NCBI GenBank assembly: GCA_016710785.1
Contig: JADJUE010000003.1
Location: 372,001-436,000 of the forward strand
Length of the DNA stretch: 64,000 bases
Direction: 5' to 3'
Source of the DNA: Candidatus Epilinea brevis
Lineage (GTDB): Bacteria; Chloroflexota; Anaerolineae; Epilineales; Epilineaceae
The notes under the pieces are model-generated. The model did not search any database, was not told where the DNA came from, and worked only from the letters and a program-made list of their open reading frames with translations. The translations under genes and the position numbers were made by a program. Shown here piece after piece: positions 8,648-16,393 of this stretch. Within the stretch, counting starts at the first letter, position 1, and each line of letters begins with the position of its first letter.

Positions 8648-11600
8648 GGACCCTGTTCCTCTGTGGTTGATCCGGCTGACGGTGCGGGCAGCAACCTCAG
8701 CCGCGCCAGGCGGACATGGTCGCGCGCCTGGCCGTCCTGCTGGAACAGCGGGCGCGGCGCGCCGGGGGCGGCCGGATCATAGACAGCGGCGATCAGCAGG
8801 TAGCGCCCGGGCGGCAGGTCCGGCGGCAGCGACAGCCGGTGGGCATCGGCGACCACCTCGTCCGCCCGCCAGCCCTGGGCCGGCCGGCCGCCTTCGGCCG
8901 GCGGGCCGTCGTGTTGGGCCACGGGCGGACCCGTGGGCTCGTCCTCATCCCGATCGATTGGGGCCGTATCGGCCAAAGGCAGGAGCTGCACAGTGACGTT
9001 CCAGGCCGGTCGGGCCGCCGCGCCGCCGCGCCAGTAGAGGGTAAGATCCAGAGCATCGCCGACCCGGACGGCGGCGCCATCCGCCGCACCCTCCCAGGCC
9101 AGGAGAGCGGCCTGATCGTCGCCGCCGACGGCCTCTACCGGATGGGCGGCCTCCGGCAGCGCTGTCCGCCGCAGCGGCTCTTGGATGCTGATCGACCGCA
9201 GCCAGACCGCTCGCACCGGGAGCCAGGCCAGCGGCCAGCCGCGGCGCCAATGCCGCGGCCGGTCCTGGTCGTCCAGAAGCCGCAGCCTCAGGCTGTAGCG
9301 ACCCGAACTGGCGGGGAGGTCGGCAGTCAACGGCAGACGATGCAGATCGCCCGGCGCGCGGTTGTGACAGCCGAAAGCCTCGCCGGGCGCAGCGGCCTGC
9401 ACGCGTCCCCAAGCGTCAACCCATTCGGCCCTGAGGCGCGGGCAGGGCCCCTCCAGCGGGCCGCGGTAGCGCAGCCAGGCGGCCAGGGCCAGCGGACGAC
9501 CGCCCTGGTAACCGCCTTCCGGGGGCGCGGCCATCTCCCAAGCCACCAGGTCCACCCCGGGGCCGCGAGCCAGCAGGCGCCTCAGCGGCGCGGCGACGGC
9601 GAGGGCGCCGACGCTGATCGGCTTTTCCGGCCGCCCGACACGCAGGACGCCGATCTCGGCCGGGCCTTCCCGGGGCCAGGCCTCCCCCGCCGCCGGATCG
9701 TAGACCTGCGCCGCCAGGCGATAGTCGCCCGGCGGGGTCCCACCGCCGATGGCCAACTCCTGCGGGGCGTAGACGGTCTCGCCGGCGGGCCAGGAACCAG
9801 AGGGCCACAGGCCCCGGAAAGGTTCGTGATCCCCGACTCCATAAACGGACCCGTCCGGGCCGCGCAAGGTCAGGGCCACCTTGAGATCACCCGTCACACC
9901 CTCCGGCGGCACCAGCCAGACCATGCCCAGGCGAGCGGTCCGACCGGCGGGCGGGGCCGCGGGCGCGCCGGCCCAGGACCAACCCAGAAGGGACAGAGGA
10001 CCCAGATCCACGGTGGCGCGTCGCTCGGGCGCCTGGCTGGTGCGCAGGTTGGGATCCGTCTCCCAGGCATCCAGGTCCAGGGCGATCGAGCGCGCTGGAA
10101 AGACCCGCCGATCCACGTGCAGGGCCTGCCGGGACAGCCAGTCCGACAGGTCGTCGGCCGCATCCACGAACCACAGCCGGCCCTTGGTTTCGCCCAGTTC
10201 GGCCAGCAGGGGGCGCAGCAGGTCGCCGGGGGGGCGGTCGTCGGCGGCGCCGCTGGGCAGGAGCGGCGGCAGCGTGCGCGCCGGCAGCTCCGGCAGGAGC
10301 GTGCGGTAGAGGATCTGCAGCACCGGGTCGGTCACGGCCAGCTGGTCGCCGGGAGCGGCGCGCTCCCGCACATAAGCCGCCAGGGCGCGGTGGTCGTCCT
10401 TGCCGAAGGCGGGATCGGCGTAGAAGTTGCGGTCGGCGTAGAGCATCCCGGCCAGGAGAACCGCCCTGCCCGCGGCGGGCAGGACGCGCCGCCAGCGCGG
10501 TGACGACGGGTTCGCGGCCCTGACACCCTCCAGGCCGGCCGCCACCAGCAGGTAGAAGGCCGGCGAGACCATCAGGATATGCTGCAGGCCCAGGTACACG
10601 GGCTTGACGGTGGTGATGGCGAAGAGCAGCAACACCGGACCCAGGAGGTAGGCGCTCAGGAAGAGCGCCGCCGTCCGGCGCCGGCGCCAGAGCAGCGCCA
10701 ACCCTAGGACCATCGCCGCCGCGAAGCCGGCGTCCAGCAGCCGGATGGGCCACAAACCCTGGTCCACCGTCCGGCCCAACCCGAAGCCAAAGACGATGTC
10801 CTGTAGCATGACCGGCAGCGGCACGAAATGCTGATGCCGCTCCGCCCCCAGGCCCAGGCGCCAGAAGGCGTAGGGCAGGAGGGGCAGGGCGATCAGGACC
10901 GCGAGGAGCAGGGGCCAGAGGGCGCGGATTCGCGGGACCGTCCCCGGCGGGGGGCCCGCGCTGATCGCTGGACCCGCGGCCGCTCTCGTCCCCCGGCGGC
11001 GGCGCACCAGGATCGTTACGGCGGCCAGAGCCAGGGCGGCGGCGAGCAGGAAGCTGAGGTAATGCGTCCAGAGCATGAGCCCCGTCGCGACCGCGATGAC
11101 CGCCGGCCAGGGGCCGCGGGCGTCGGGCGACGGGTCGGCCCGGCGGACGAGGTCGGCCGAGCCCGGGGCCGCTGTCGCGCCCTGCGGCATCAGCATGCGC
11201 GCCAGGCCATAGGCGGCAGTGAGCCCCAAGGTGATCAACAAGCTGTAGCTGCGCACTTCCTGGCTGTACCAGAGCCACGCGGGGGAGAGAGCGCCCAGCC
11301 AGGCCGCGAGCGCCGGCGCCCCGTTGCGGCGGCCCAGCAGCCTCCGGCCCAGGACCCAGACGAGGGGAATGCTGGGCAGGGAGGCCAGCAGGGACAGGAC
11401 CTTGGCGCCCCAGGTGGCGTTGAGGCCCAGGCCCAACAACCGCAGCCATCCGCCCAACAGCAGGAAGTAGAAGGGCGGGTGGACGTCCCGGGTGATGAGA
11501 TCACCCAAAGGGATGCGCCCCCCCAGGAGCTCCCGGATACCCAGGGAAGCGCGGTAGAACGACAGGCCTTCATCTTGCCAGAGGCTGAGGTGATCCAAGC

Positions 11601-11745
11601 GCCAGGTGCGCAGAACTAGGGCGAGAAGCAGGGCGGCCAGGACCGCGAGGGGCGCGCCGGCGGGGCCGGCAGCGAGACCGCGGCGGAGGCGCCCGGCGAG
11701 GGTCCGTGCGGCAAGGGTCCGAGCGGCGGGGAGATGGGGCGGCAT
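8644..11745 (-). CDS. large GT39-like membrane glycosyltransferase with C-terminal beta-domains
   Basis: A 1033-residue protein. Residues ~25-460 are a polytopic GT-C region with the catalytic-loop motif LSLWQDEGLSFYRASLGIRE and the later RDVHPPFYFLLL, typical of GT39/ArnT-like enzymes. From about residue 580 the protein is soluble and contains three related beta-sandwich-like segments (about 580-690, 745-830 and 890-995). Their shared signature is a W..GE.V strand followed by PPG.Y.L...YDP. The ATG at 11745 is preferred because a TATCAT -10 box lies 8 nt upstream; a GTG at 11775 is possible. The stop overlaps the start of the next glycosyltransferase by 4 nt. The membrane part probably acts on lipid-linked sugars; the beta-domains may bind glycan. 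Substrate unknown. Confidence 0.8.
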   Translation of the reverse strand: MPPHLPAARTLAARTLAGRLRRGLAAGPAGAPLAVLAALLLALVLRTWRLDHLSLWQDEGLSFYRASLGIRELLGGRIPLGDLITRDVHPPFYFLLLGGWLRLLGLGLNATWGAKVLSLLASLPSIPLVWVLGRRLLGRRNGAPALAAWLGALSPAWLWYSQEVRSYSLLITLGLTAAYGLARMLMPQGATAAPGSADLVRRADPSPDARGPWPAVIAVATGLMLWTHYLSFLLAAALALAAVTILVRRRRGTRAAAGPAISAGPPPGTVPRIRALWPLLLAVLIALPLLPYAFWRLGLGAERHQHFVPLPVMLQDIVFGFGLGRTVDQGLWPIRLLDAGFAAAMVLGLALLWRRRRTAALFLSAYLLGPVLLLFAITTVKPVYLGLQHILMVSPAFYLLVAAGLEGVRAANPSSPRWRRVLPAAGRAVLLAGMLYADRNFYADPAFGKDDHRALAAYVRERAAPGDQLAVTDPVLQILYRTLLPELPARTLPPLLPSGAADDRPPGDLLRPLLAELGETKGRLWFVDAADDLSDWLSRQALHVDRRVFPARSIALDLDAWETDPNLRTSQAPERRATVDLGPLSLLGWSWAGAPAAPPAGRTARLGMVWLVPPEGVTGDLKVALTLRGPDGSVYGVGDHEPFRGLWPSGSWPAGETVYAPQELAIGGGTPPGDYRLAAQVYDPAAGEAWPREGPAEIGVLRVGRPEKPISVGALAVAAPLRRLLARGPGVDLVAWEMAAPPEGGYQGGRPLALAAWLRYRGPLEGPCPRLRAEWVDAWGRVQAAAPGEAFGCHNRAPGDLHRLPLTADLPASSGRYSLRLRLLDDQDRPRHWRRGWPLAWLPVRAVWLRSISIQEPLRRTALPEAAHPVEAVGGDDQAALLAWEGAADGAAVRVGDALDLTLYWRGGAAARPAWNVTVQLLPLADTAPIDRDEDEPTGPPVAQHDGPPAEGGRPAQGWRADEVVADAHRLSLPPDLPPGRYLLIAAVYDPAAPGAPRPLFQQDGQARDHVRLARLRLLPAPSAGSTTEEQGP

Positions 11746-11753
11746 GGCCGTGG

Positions 11754-11759
11754 ATGATA
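11754..11759 (-). promoter_or_regulatory. -10 box of the two-gene glycosyltransferase operon
   Basis: On the minus strand this reads TATCAT, 5 of 6 to consensus, 8 nt before the ATG at 11745. No convincing -35 or ribosome-binding site is seen, so a leaderless transcript is likely. Confidence 0.35.
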
Positions 11760-11855
11760 CAGGGCCGGCGGCCACGGCGGGTAGGATTGAGCGCGGTAGG
11801 CGGTGGCGGCGGTAGCTGTGGCCGGGCGCACGACGCCCCCCGCCCGCGCCTGGTC

Positions 11856-11861
11856 CATAAT
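11856..11861 (+). promoter_or_regulatory. -10 box of queG (leaderless)
   Basis: CATAAT at 11856-11861 ends 7 nt before the queG ATG at 11869. No Shine-Dalgarno sequence precedes the start codon. Confidence 0.45.
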
Positions 11862-11868
11862 GGACCCT

Positions 11869-13047
11869 ATGACTTCATCCCCGCAGCTGGCGGAGCAGAT
11901 CAAGCGGCAGGCCCATGCCTTGGGCTTCGAACTGGCAGGCATCGCCGCCCCGGAGCCCAGCCCCGTCGCCACCGCCGCTTACCAGTCCTGGCTCGCGGCG
12001 GGCCACCACGAGCCGATGGCTTACATGGCCCGACCGGACCGCGTGACCCGCGCCTTGGATCCCGCCGCGATTCTGCCGCAGGTGCGCTCGGTCCTGGCGG
12101 TGGGCAAGAACTATTTCACCGGCCACCTGCCGCCGGAGCTGAAGGACGACCCCTCGCGCGGCCTCTTCGCCAGCTACGCCTGGGGCGCCGACTACCATCA
12201 GGTGCTGACCGCCCGCCTGGAGCGGCTCCGCGCCCAGCTGGCGGAAGACCTGGGGCGCGCCGTGGGCGCCCGCGTCTATGTGGACACCGGGCCGATGCTG
12301 GAGCGGGATCTGGCCGAGCGCGCCGGCCTGGGCTTCATCGGCCGCAACAGCATGCTCATCCACCCTCGCTGGGGCAGCTGGCTCTTCTTGGGGGAGATCC
12401 TCCTGGACCTGGATCTGCCGCCCGACGAACCGGACCGCGCCGGCACCTGCGGCCGCTGCACCCGCTGCCTGACCGCCTGCCCCACCGACGCCTTCCCGGC
12501 GCCCTACGTATTGGACGCCCGGCGCTGCATCAGCACCCTGACCATCGAGATGAAGGGGCCGATGCCCACCGCGCTGCGTCCCCTGATCGGCAACCGCGTC
12601 TTCGGCTGCGACATCTGCAACGAGGTTTGCCCCTACAACCAACGTTTCGCCCGCCCCAGCGACGACCCGGATCTGACCCCCGATCCAAACCGCGTGGCCC
12701 CGCCCCTGTTGGACCTCATCGCCCTGGACGAGGCGCGCTTCGCGGCCCGTTTCGGTGGCAGCGCCGTGACCCGCACTCGCCGGCGAGGCCTGCTGCGCAA
12801 TGTCTGCGTGGCCCTGGGCAACTGGGGTTCCCCCCAGGCTCTGCCCGCCCTGCGCAAGGCTCTTGCCGATGAGGAGCCCCTGATTCGCGGCCATGCGGCC
12901 TGGGCCCTGGGTTGCGTCACGGAGGTCGCGGCGCGGGTAGCCCTGGACGCGGCCTTGCCCCACGAGCCCGATCCCTGGGTCCGCCGGGAGATCGCCGCCG
13001 CCTTGGAGGGCGGCACGGCGCCAGTGGTGGTACCATCGTTGGGCTAG
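11869..13047 (+). CDS. queG: epoxyqueuosine reductase
   Basis: A 392-residue iron-sulfur protein that completes queuosine synthesis by reducing epoxyqueuosine in tRNA, using cobalamin and two [4Fe-4S] clusters. Ferredoxin-type cysteines are visible as CGRCTRCLTACPTDAF and CDICNEVCPYN. The N-terminal part contains the family segments AHALGFELAGIAAPEP and VLAVGKNYF, and the core carries ASYAWGADYHQVL and GFIGRNSMLI. The C-terminal ~80 residues resemble a HEAT-like repeat (ALPALRKALADEEPLIRGHA). The length is close to the usual 380-390. The start at 11869 is chosen because a CATAAT box lies 7 nt upstream and family similarity begins there; an in-frame ATG at 11860 would lie within or right after the promoter. 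The gene is transcribed away from the glycosyltransferase pair. Confidence 0.95.
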   Translation: MTSSPQLAEQIKRQAHALGFELAGIAAPEPSPVATAAYQSWLAAGHHEPMAYMARPDRVTRALDPAAILPQVRSVLAVGKNYFTGHLPPELKDDPSRGLFASYAWGADYHQVLTARLERLRAQLAEDLGRAVGARVYVDTGPMLERDLAERAGLGFIGRNSMLIHPRWGSWLFLGEILLDLDLPPDEPDRAGTCGRCTRCLTACPTDAFPAPYVLDARRCISTLTIEMKGPMPTALRPLIGNRVFGCDICNEVCPYNQRFARPSDDPDLTPDPNRVAPPLLDLIALDEARFAARFGGSAVTRTRRRGLLRNVCVALGNWGSPQALPALRKALADEEPLIRGHAAWALGCVTEVAARVALDAALPHEPDPWVRREIAAALEGGTAPVVVPSLG

Positions 13048-13061
13048 CGATTGGGGCCTGC

Positions 13062-13106
13062 GACCGATAGGTCCCATCGGTCCCATTCGTCCTCATGGTC
13101 CCATTG
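13062..13106. repeat. five-unit 9-bp tandem repeat upstream of hemL
   Basis: Units in exact 9-bp register are GACCGATAG (13062), GTCCCATCG (13071), GTCCCATTC (13080), GTCCTCATG (13089) and GTCCCATTG (13098). The core is GTCCYAT followed by two variable bases. It lies in the short queG-hemL spacer, 40 bp before the hemL start. Function unknown. Confidence 0.7.
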
Positions 13107-13145
13107 GGTCTGATCTAGCCTCTAGCCCCCTCCAAGGTCTTCGCC

Positions 13146-14441
13146 ATGCTCTCACATGAACGGTCCCAGGCGCTCTTCGATCGCGCGCGGCAACTGATGC
13201 CGGGCGGTGTCTCCAGCCCGGTGCGGGCCTTCCGCGCGGTGGGCGGCACACCGCTCTTCATCGACCACGCCGCGGGCGCGCGGCTCTGGGACGCCGACGG
13301 CAACAGCTACATCGACTACGTGGGCTCCTGGGGTCCGATGATCCTGGGACATGCCCATCCGGCGGTGGTCCGGGCGGTTCAGGTGCAGGCGACGCGAGGC
13401 ACGAGCTTCGGAGCGCCTACGGCCCTGGAATCGCGCCTGGCGGAGCTGATCCAGGAGGCCATGCCCGCCCTGGAGCGGCTGCGCTTCGTCAACTCCGGCA
13501 CGGAGGCCACGATGAGCGCCCTGCGGGTGGCGCGGGCCCATACGGGACGGAACCTGCTCCTCAAGTTCGAGGGTTGCTACCACGGCCATGCCGATAGCTT
13601 CCTGGTGGCCGCCGGCTCCGGCGTGGCCACCCTGGGCCTGCCGGACTCACCCGGCGTGCCGTCCGTGGTCGCCGCCGACACCTTGACGGTGCCCTTCAAC
13701 GATCTGGAGGCCGTGGCGGCGGCCTTCGCCGCTCATCCCGCGGGCATCGCCGCGGTGATCGTCGAGCCGGTGGTAGGCAACATGGGTCTGGTGGAACCCG
13801 GGCCGGACTTCCTGCCCGGACTGCGGCGCCTCTGCGACGAGCACGGGACCCTCCTGATCCTGGACGAGGTGATGACCGGTTTCCGTGTCGCCTGGGGCGG
13901 GGCCACCGCGCGCTTCGGCCTGCGCCCGGACCTGGTCACCCTGGGCAAGATCATCGGCGGCGGCTTGCCGGTGGGCGCCTACGGCGGCCGGGCGGAGGTC
14001 ATGGACCGGGTGGCTCCGGCCGGTTCGGTCTACCAGGCGGGCACCCTCTCCGGCAATCCTTTGGCGATGGCCGCGGGCATCGCCCAGCTGGAGCTGCTGC
14101 GCGACCCCGCAGTCTACGAGGTCTTGGAGGAGCGCACCGCGGGCCTGGTGGCCGGCCTGCGCGATGCCGCGGCCGCAGCCGGCATTCCGTTGGTCGCCGG
14201 CCATGTGGGCTCGATGTTCGGCTATTTCTTCCAGGAAGGCCCGGTGACCGACTACCAGAGCGCCAGGAGCTCCGACACCGCGCGCTTCGCCCGCTGGTTC
14301 TGGGGCATGATCGCCCAAGGCGTCTACCTGGCGCCCAGCCAGTTCGAGGCGGGCTTCGTGTCGCTGGCCCACGGGGATACGGAGATCGAGGCAACGGTGG
14401 CGGCGGCGCGGGCGGTGATGGCGGGATTGGCCGAGGACTGA
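13146..14441 (+). CDS. hemL: glutamate-1-semialdehyde 2,1-aminomutase
   Basis: A 431-residue class-III aminotransferase-fold enzyme that converts glutamate-1-semialdehyde to 5-aminolevulinate in the C5 pathway to haem, chlorophyll and cobalamin. Diagnostic segments are LMPGGVSSPVRAFRAVGG at the N-terminus, NSGTEATMSALRVAR, the cofactor-binding FEGCYHGHADSFLV, LILDEVMTGFR and the Schiff-base lysine Lys268 in LGKIIGGGLPVGAYGG. The length is typical of the family. No strong ribosome-binding site is seen (AAGG lies 11 nt before the ATG). A 9-bp tandem repeat occupies the leader region. It is downstream of queG by about 100 bp, and the 3' end faces map with 54 bp between. Nothing is missing in the catalytic set. 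Confidence 0.96.
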   Translation: MLSHERSQALFDRARQLMPGGVSSPVRAFRAVGGTPLFIDHAAGARLWDADGNSYIDYVGSWGPMILGHAHPAVVRAVQVQATRGTSFGAPTALESRLAELIQEAMPALERLRFVNSGTEATMSALRVARAHTGRNLLLKFEGCYHGHADSFLVAAGSGVATLGLPDSPGVPSVVAADTLTVPFNDLEAVAAAFAAHPAGIAAVIVEPVVGNMGLVEPGPDFLPGLRRLCDEHGTLLILDEVMTGFRVAWGGATARFGLRPDLVTLGKIIGGGLPVGAYGGRAEVMDRVAPAGSVYQAGTLSGNPLAMAAGIAQLELLRDPAVYEVLEERTAGLVAGLRDAAAAAGIPLVAGHVGSMFGYFFQEGPVTDYQSARSSDTARFARWFWGMIAQGVYLAPSQFEAGFVSLAHGDTEIEATVAAARAVMAGLAED

Positions 14442-14495
14442 GGCGTAGCCACCGGGCCGGACGACAAGCAGCTGAACAGCAGACGCACCGGCGGT

Positions 14496-15356
14496 CTACA
14501 GCGCCGACAGCACCTGCGCCCCGTCCGCCGTGATCGCCACCGTGTGCTCGAACTGCGCTGAGAGCCGGCCGTCGGGGGTGACGACCGTCCAGCCATCCGG
14601 CAGCATCTCGCAGTCCGGGCTGCCGGCGTTGATCATCGGCTCGATGGTGAAGACCATGCCCTCGCGGAGCTGGATGCGGCCCAGGTTGGAATCCTCGCCC
14701 GTATGCGGCACGGAAGGCGGCTCGTGCAGGCTGCGCCCCAGGCCGTGGCCGCCCCAGGCGGTGACCACCGAGTAGCCGTGGGTTTCGGCATGCTCCTGGA
14801 TGGCCGCACCCAGTTCGCGCAGCGATCGCCCCGGCCGGGCGGCGGCGATGCCTTTCCACAGGCATTCCTCAGCCACCTGCAGCAAACGGGCCGCCTCTGC
14901 GGACACCTGGCCCACGGCGTAGGTCACGCAGGCGTCGCCGCACCAGCCCTGATGGCGCAGACCGATGTCGATGCCCACGATGTCACCCTCCTCCAAGCGC
15001 CGCCCGTCCGGGATGCCGTGGCAGATCTCCTCGTTGACCGAGGCGCAGATCACCCCGGGGAAGGGCGGCTGCGTGGGCGGCTGCCCCCGATAGCCCTTGT
15101 AGAGCGTCAGCGCGCCGCGGCTGCGGATCTCCTCCTCCACCATCCTGTCCAGGTCCCGGAGCACCGCGCCTGGTCGGACCGCCTGACCCAGCAGCTCGAA
15201 GAGCTGGGCCACCAAGCGGCCGGATTCGCGCAGCATGGCGATCTCCTCCGGGGTCTTGAGCAAGATGCCCCCGGGCAGGCGCTGACCGGCGCGCACACGC
15301 GGCGGGCGACGGCGTTCCAGCAGGGCCAGACCGCGCCGCAGCCGGTCACGGCTCAT
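14496..15356 (-). CDS. map: methionine aminopeptidase, type I
   Basis: A 286-residue enzyme that removes initiator methionine from nascent proteins. It opens with a basic extension of about 30 residues, then the classic LKTPEEIAMLRESGRLVAQL, SVNEEICHGIPDGR, DIVGIDIGLRHQGWCGDACV (metal-binding Asp pair), GHGLGRSLHEPPSVPH (His ligand and PP-His) and the Glu ligands in FTIEPMI and QFEHTVAI. The start at 15356 has GGAGG 8 nt upstream and overlaps the upstream oxidoreductase gene by 11 bp, which argues for translational coupling. A far longer in-frame extension within the neighbour is ignored because it has no family similarity. The arrangement after a dehydrogenase rather than in the usual secY-adk-map block is unremarkable in this type of genome. 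Confidence 0.95.
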   Translation of the reverse strand: MSRDRLRRGLALLERRRPPRVRAGQRLPGGILLKTPEEIAMLRESGRLVAQLFELLGQAVRPGAVLRDLDRMVEEEIRSRGALTLYKGYRGQPPTQPPFPGVICASVNEEICHGIPDGRRLEEGDIVGIDIGLRHQGWCGDACVTYAVGQVSAEAARLLQVAEECLWKGIAAARPGRSLRELGAAIQEHAETHGYSVVTAWGGHGLGRSLHEPPSVPHTGEDSNLGRIQLREGMVFTIEPMINAGSPDCEMLPDGWTVVTPDGRLSAQFEHTVAITADGAQVLSAL

Positions 15357-16275
15357 CGGCGGCCTCCGTGACTGGAAGCGACGACAGCACCTGGATGAGG
15401 GCCTGCGTGCCCAGTCGGCCACCGCCCTCGGCCACCAGCCGCTCGTAGAGCCGCTCCGCCAGAGAGAGGCCCGGCAGGCGCAGACCCCGGCTGCTTGCCT
15501 CCTCCAGGGCCAGGCGGAGGTCTTTGAGGAAGTGCTCGGCATAGAAGCCCGGCCCCAGGTCACCGCGCACCGCGCGCGGGTAGAGGTTGCTCAGGGTCCA
15601 GCTGGCCGCGGCGCCCGCCCCGATGGATTCCAGGACCGTCAGCGGCTCCAGTCCGACGCCGCGGGCGTAGACCAGGGCCTCCATCGCCCCCAGCATCGTG
15701 CCGGCGATGGCGATCTGGTTGCAGAGCTTGCAATGCTGGCCAGCACCGGCCGGGCCCTGGTAGACGAGGGTTCGCCCCATCCGCTCCAGCAGGGGCCGGG
15801 CCCGGGCAAAGGCCTCCGCCTCGCCGCCCACCATGATCGACAGGCTGGCATTGCGCGCGCCGATGTCGCCGCCGGAGACCGGCGCGTCCAGGGCGGCGAT
15901 GCCCCGCGCCGCGGCCGCCGCGGCGATCTCGCGCGCCAGGCTGGGGCTGCTGGTGGTCATGTCGATCAGCAGGCTGCCCGGCTCAGCCGCGGCCACCACG
16001 CCCTCCGGGCCCAGGTAGACCTGGCGCACATCCTGCGGAAAGCCGACGATGCTGATGGTCGCCGCCGCCCCGCGCACGGCCTCCGCCGCCGAGTCGGCCA
16101 ACCGCGCCCCAGCCGCCACCAGCGGCACGGCGCGCGCGGCGCTGCGGGTGTAGACCGTCAGGGGATGCCCCGCGGCCAGCAGGTGGCCGGCCATGCTGCC
16201 GCCCATGACGCCCAGGCCGATGAAGGCCAGGGGCGCGTGCGCCGGGAGAGGTGCGACCAAGGGGGAATGGGTCAT
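15346..16275 (-). CDS. NAD(P)-dependent beta-hydroxyacid dehydrogenase family protein
   Basis: A 309-residue protein of the 3-hydroxyisobutyrate/tartronate-semialdehyde reductase family. The Rossmann motif LAFIGLGVMGGSMAGHLLAA lies near residue 17, followed by the substrate-loop motif LDAPVSGGDIGARNA. The catalytic-lysine motif GAGQHCKLCNQIAIAG comes in mid-protein. The C-terminal all-alpha domain shows FLKDLRLALEEASSRG. These enzymes oxidise or reduce beta-hydroxyacids with NAD(P); the exact substrate cannot be read off. The gene heads a two-gene unit with map, overlapping it by 11 bp. A TACAAT -10 box lies at 16293-16298 on the minus strand, 17 nt before the ATG. The N-terminus has about 15 extra residues before the Rossmann strand. 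Confidence 0.88.
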   Translation of the reverse strand: MTHSPLVAPLPAHAPLAFIGLGVMGGSMAGHLLAAGHPLTVYTRSAARAVPLVAAGARLADSAAEAVRGAAATISIVGFPQDVRQVYLGPEGVVAAAEPGSLLIDMTTSSPSLAREIAAAAAARGIAALDAPVSGGDIGARNASLSIMVGGEAEAFARARPLLERMGRTLVYQGPAGAGQHCKLCNQIAIAGTMLGAMEALVYARGVGLEPLTVLESIGAGAAASWTLSNLYPRAVRGDLGPGFYAEHFLKDLRLALEEASSRGLRLPGLSLAERLYERLVAEGGGRLGTQALIQVLSSLPVTEAADEP

Positions 16276-16381
16276 GGGGGTTCGGGTCGGGAATTGTACA
16301 TCAGCGGCCCGCGCGGCGTCGCTGGCGCAACCATGGCGCAGAGACGGCGCCAGGCCCCTCGCGGTCGACAGCGCCTTCCCT

Positions 16382-16387
16382 TATGCT
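16382..16387 (+). promoter_or_regulatory. -10 box of the lamin-tail/PLD gene (leaderless)
   Basis: TATGCT at 16382-16387 ends 6 nt before the ATG at 16394. No Shine-Dalgarno sequence is present. TCGACA at 16365-16370 is too close to serve as a standard -35. Confidence 0.4.
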
Positions 16388-16393
16388 GGTGGT

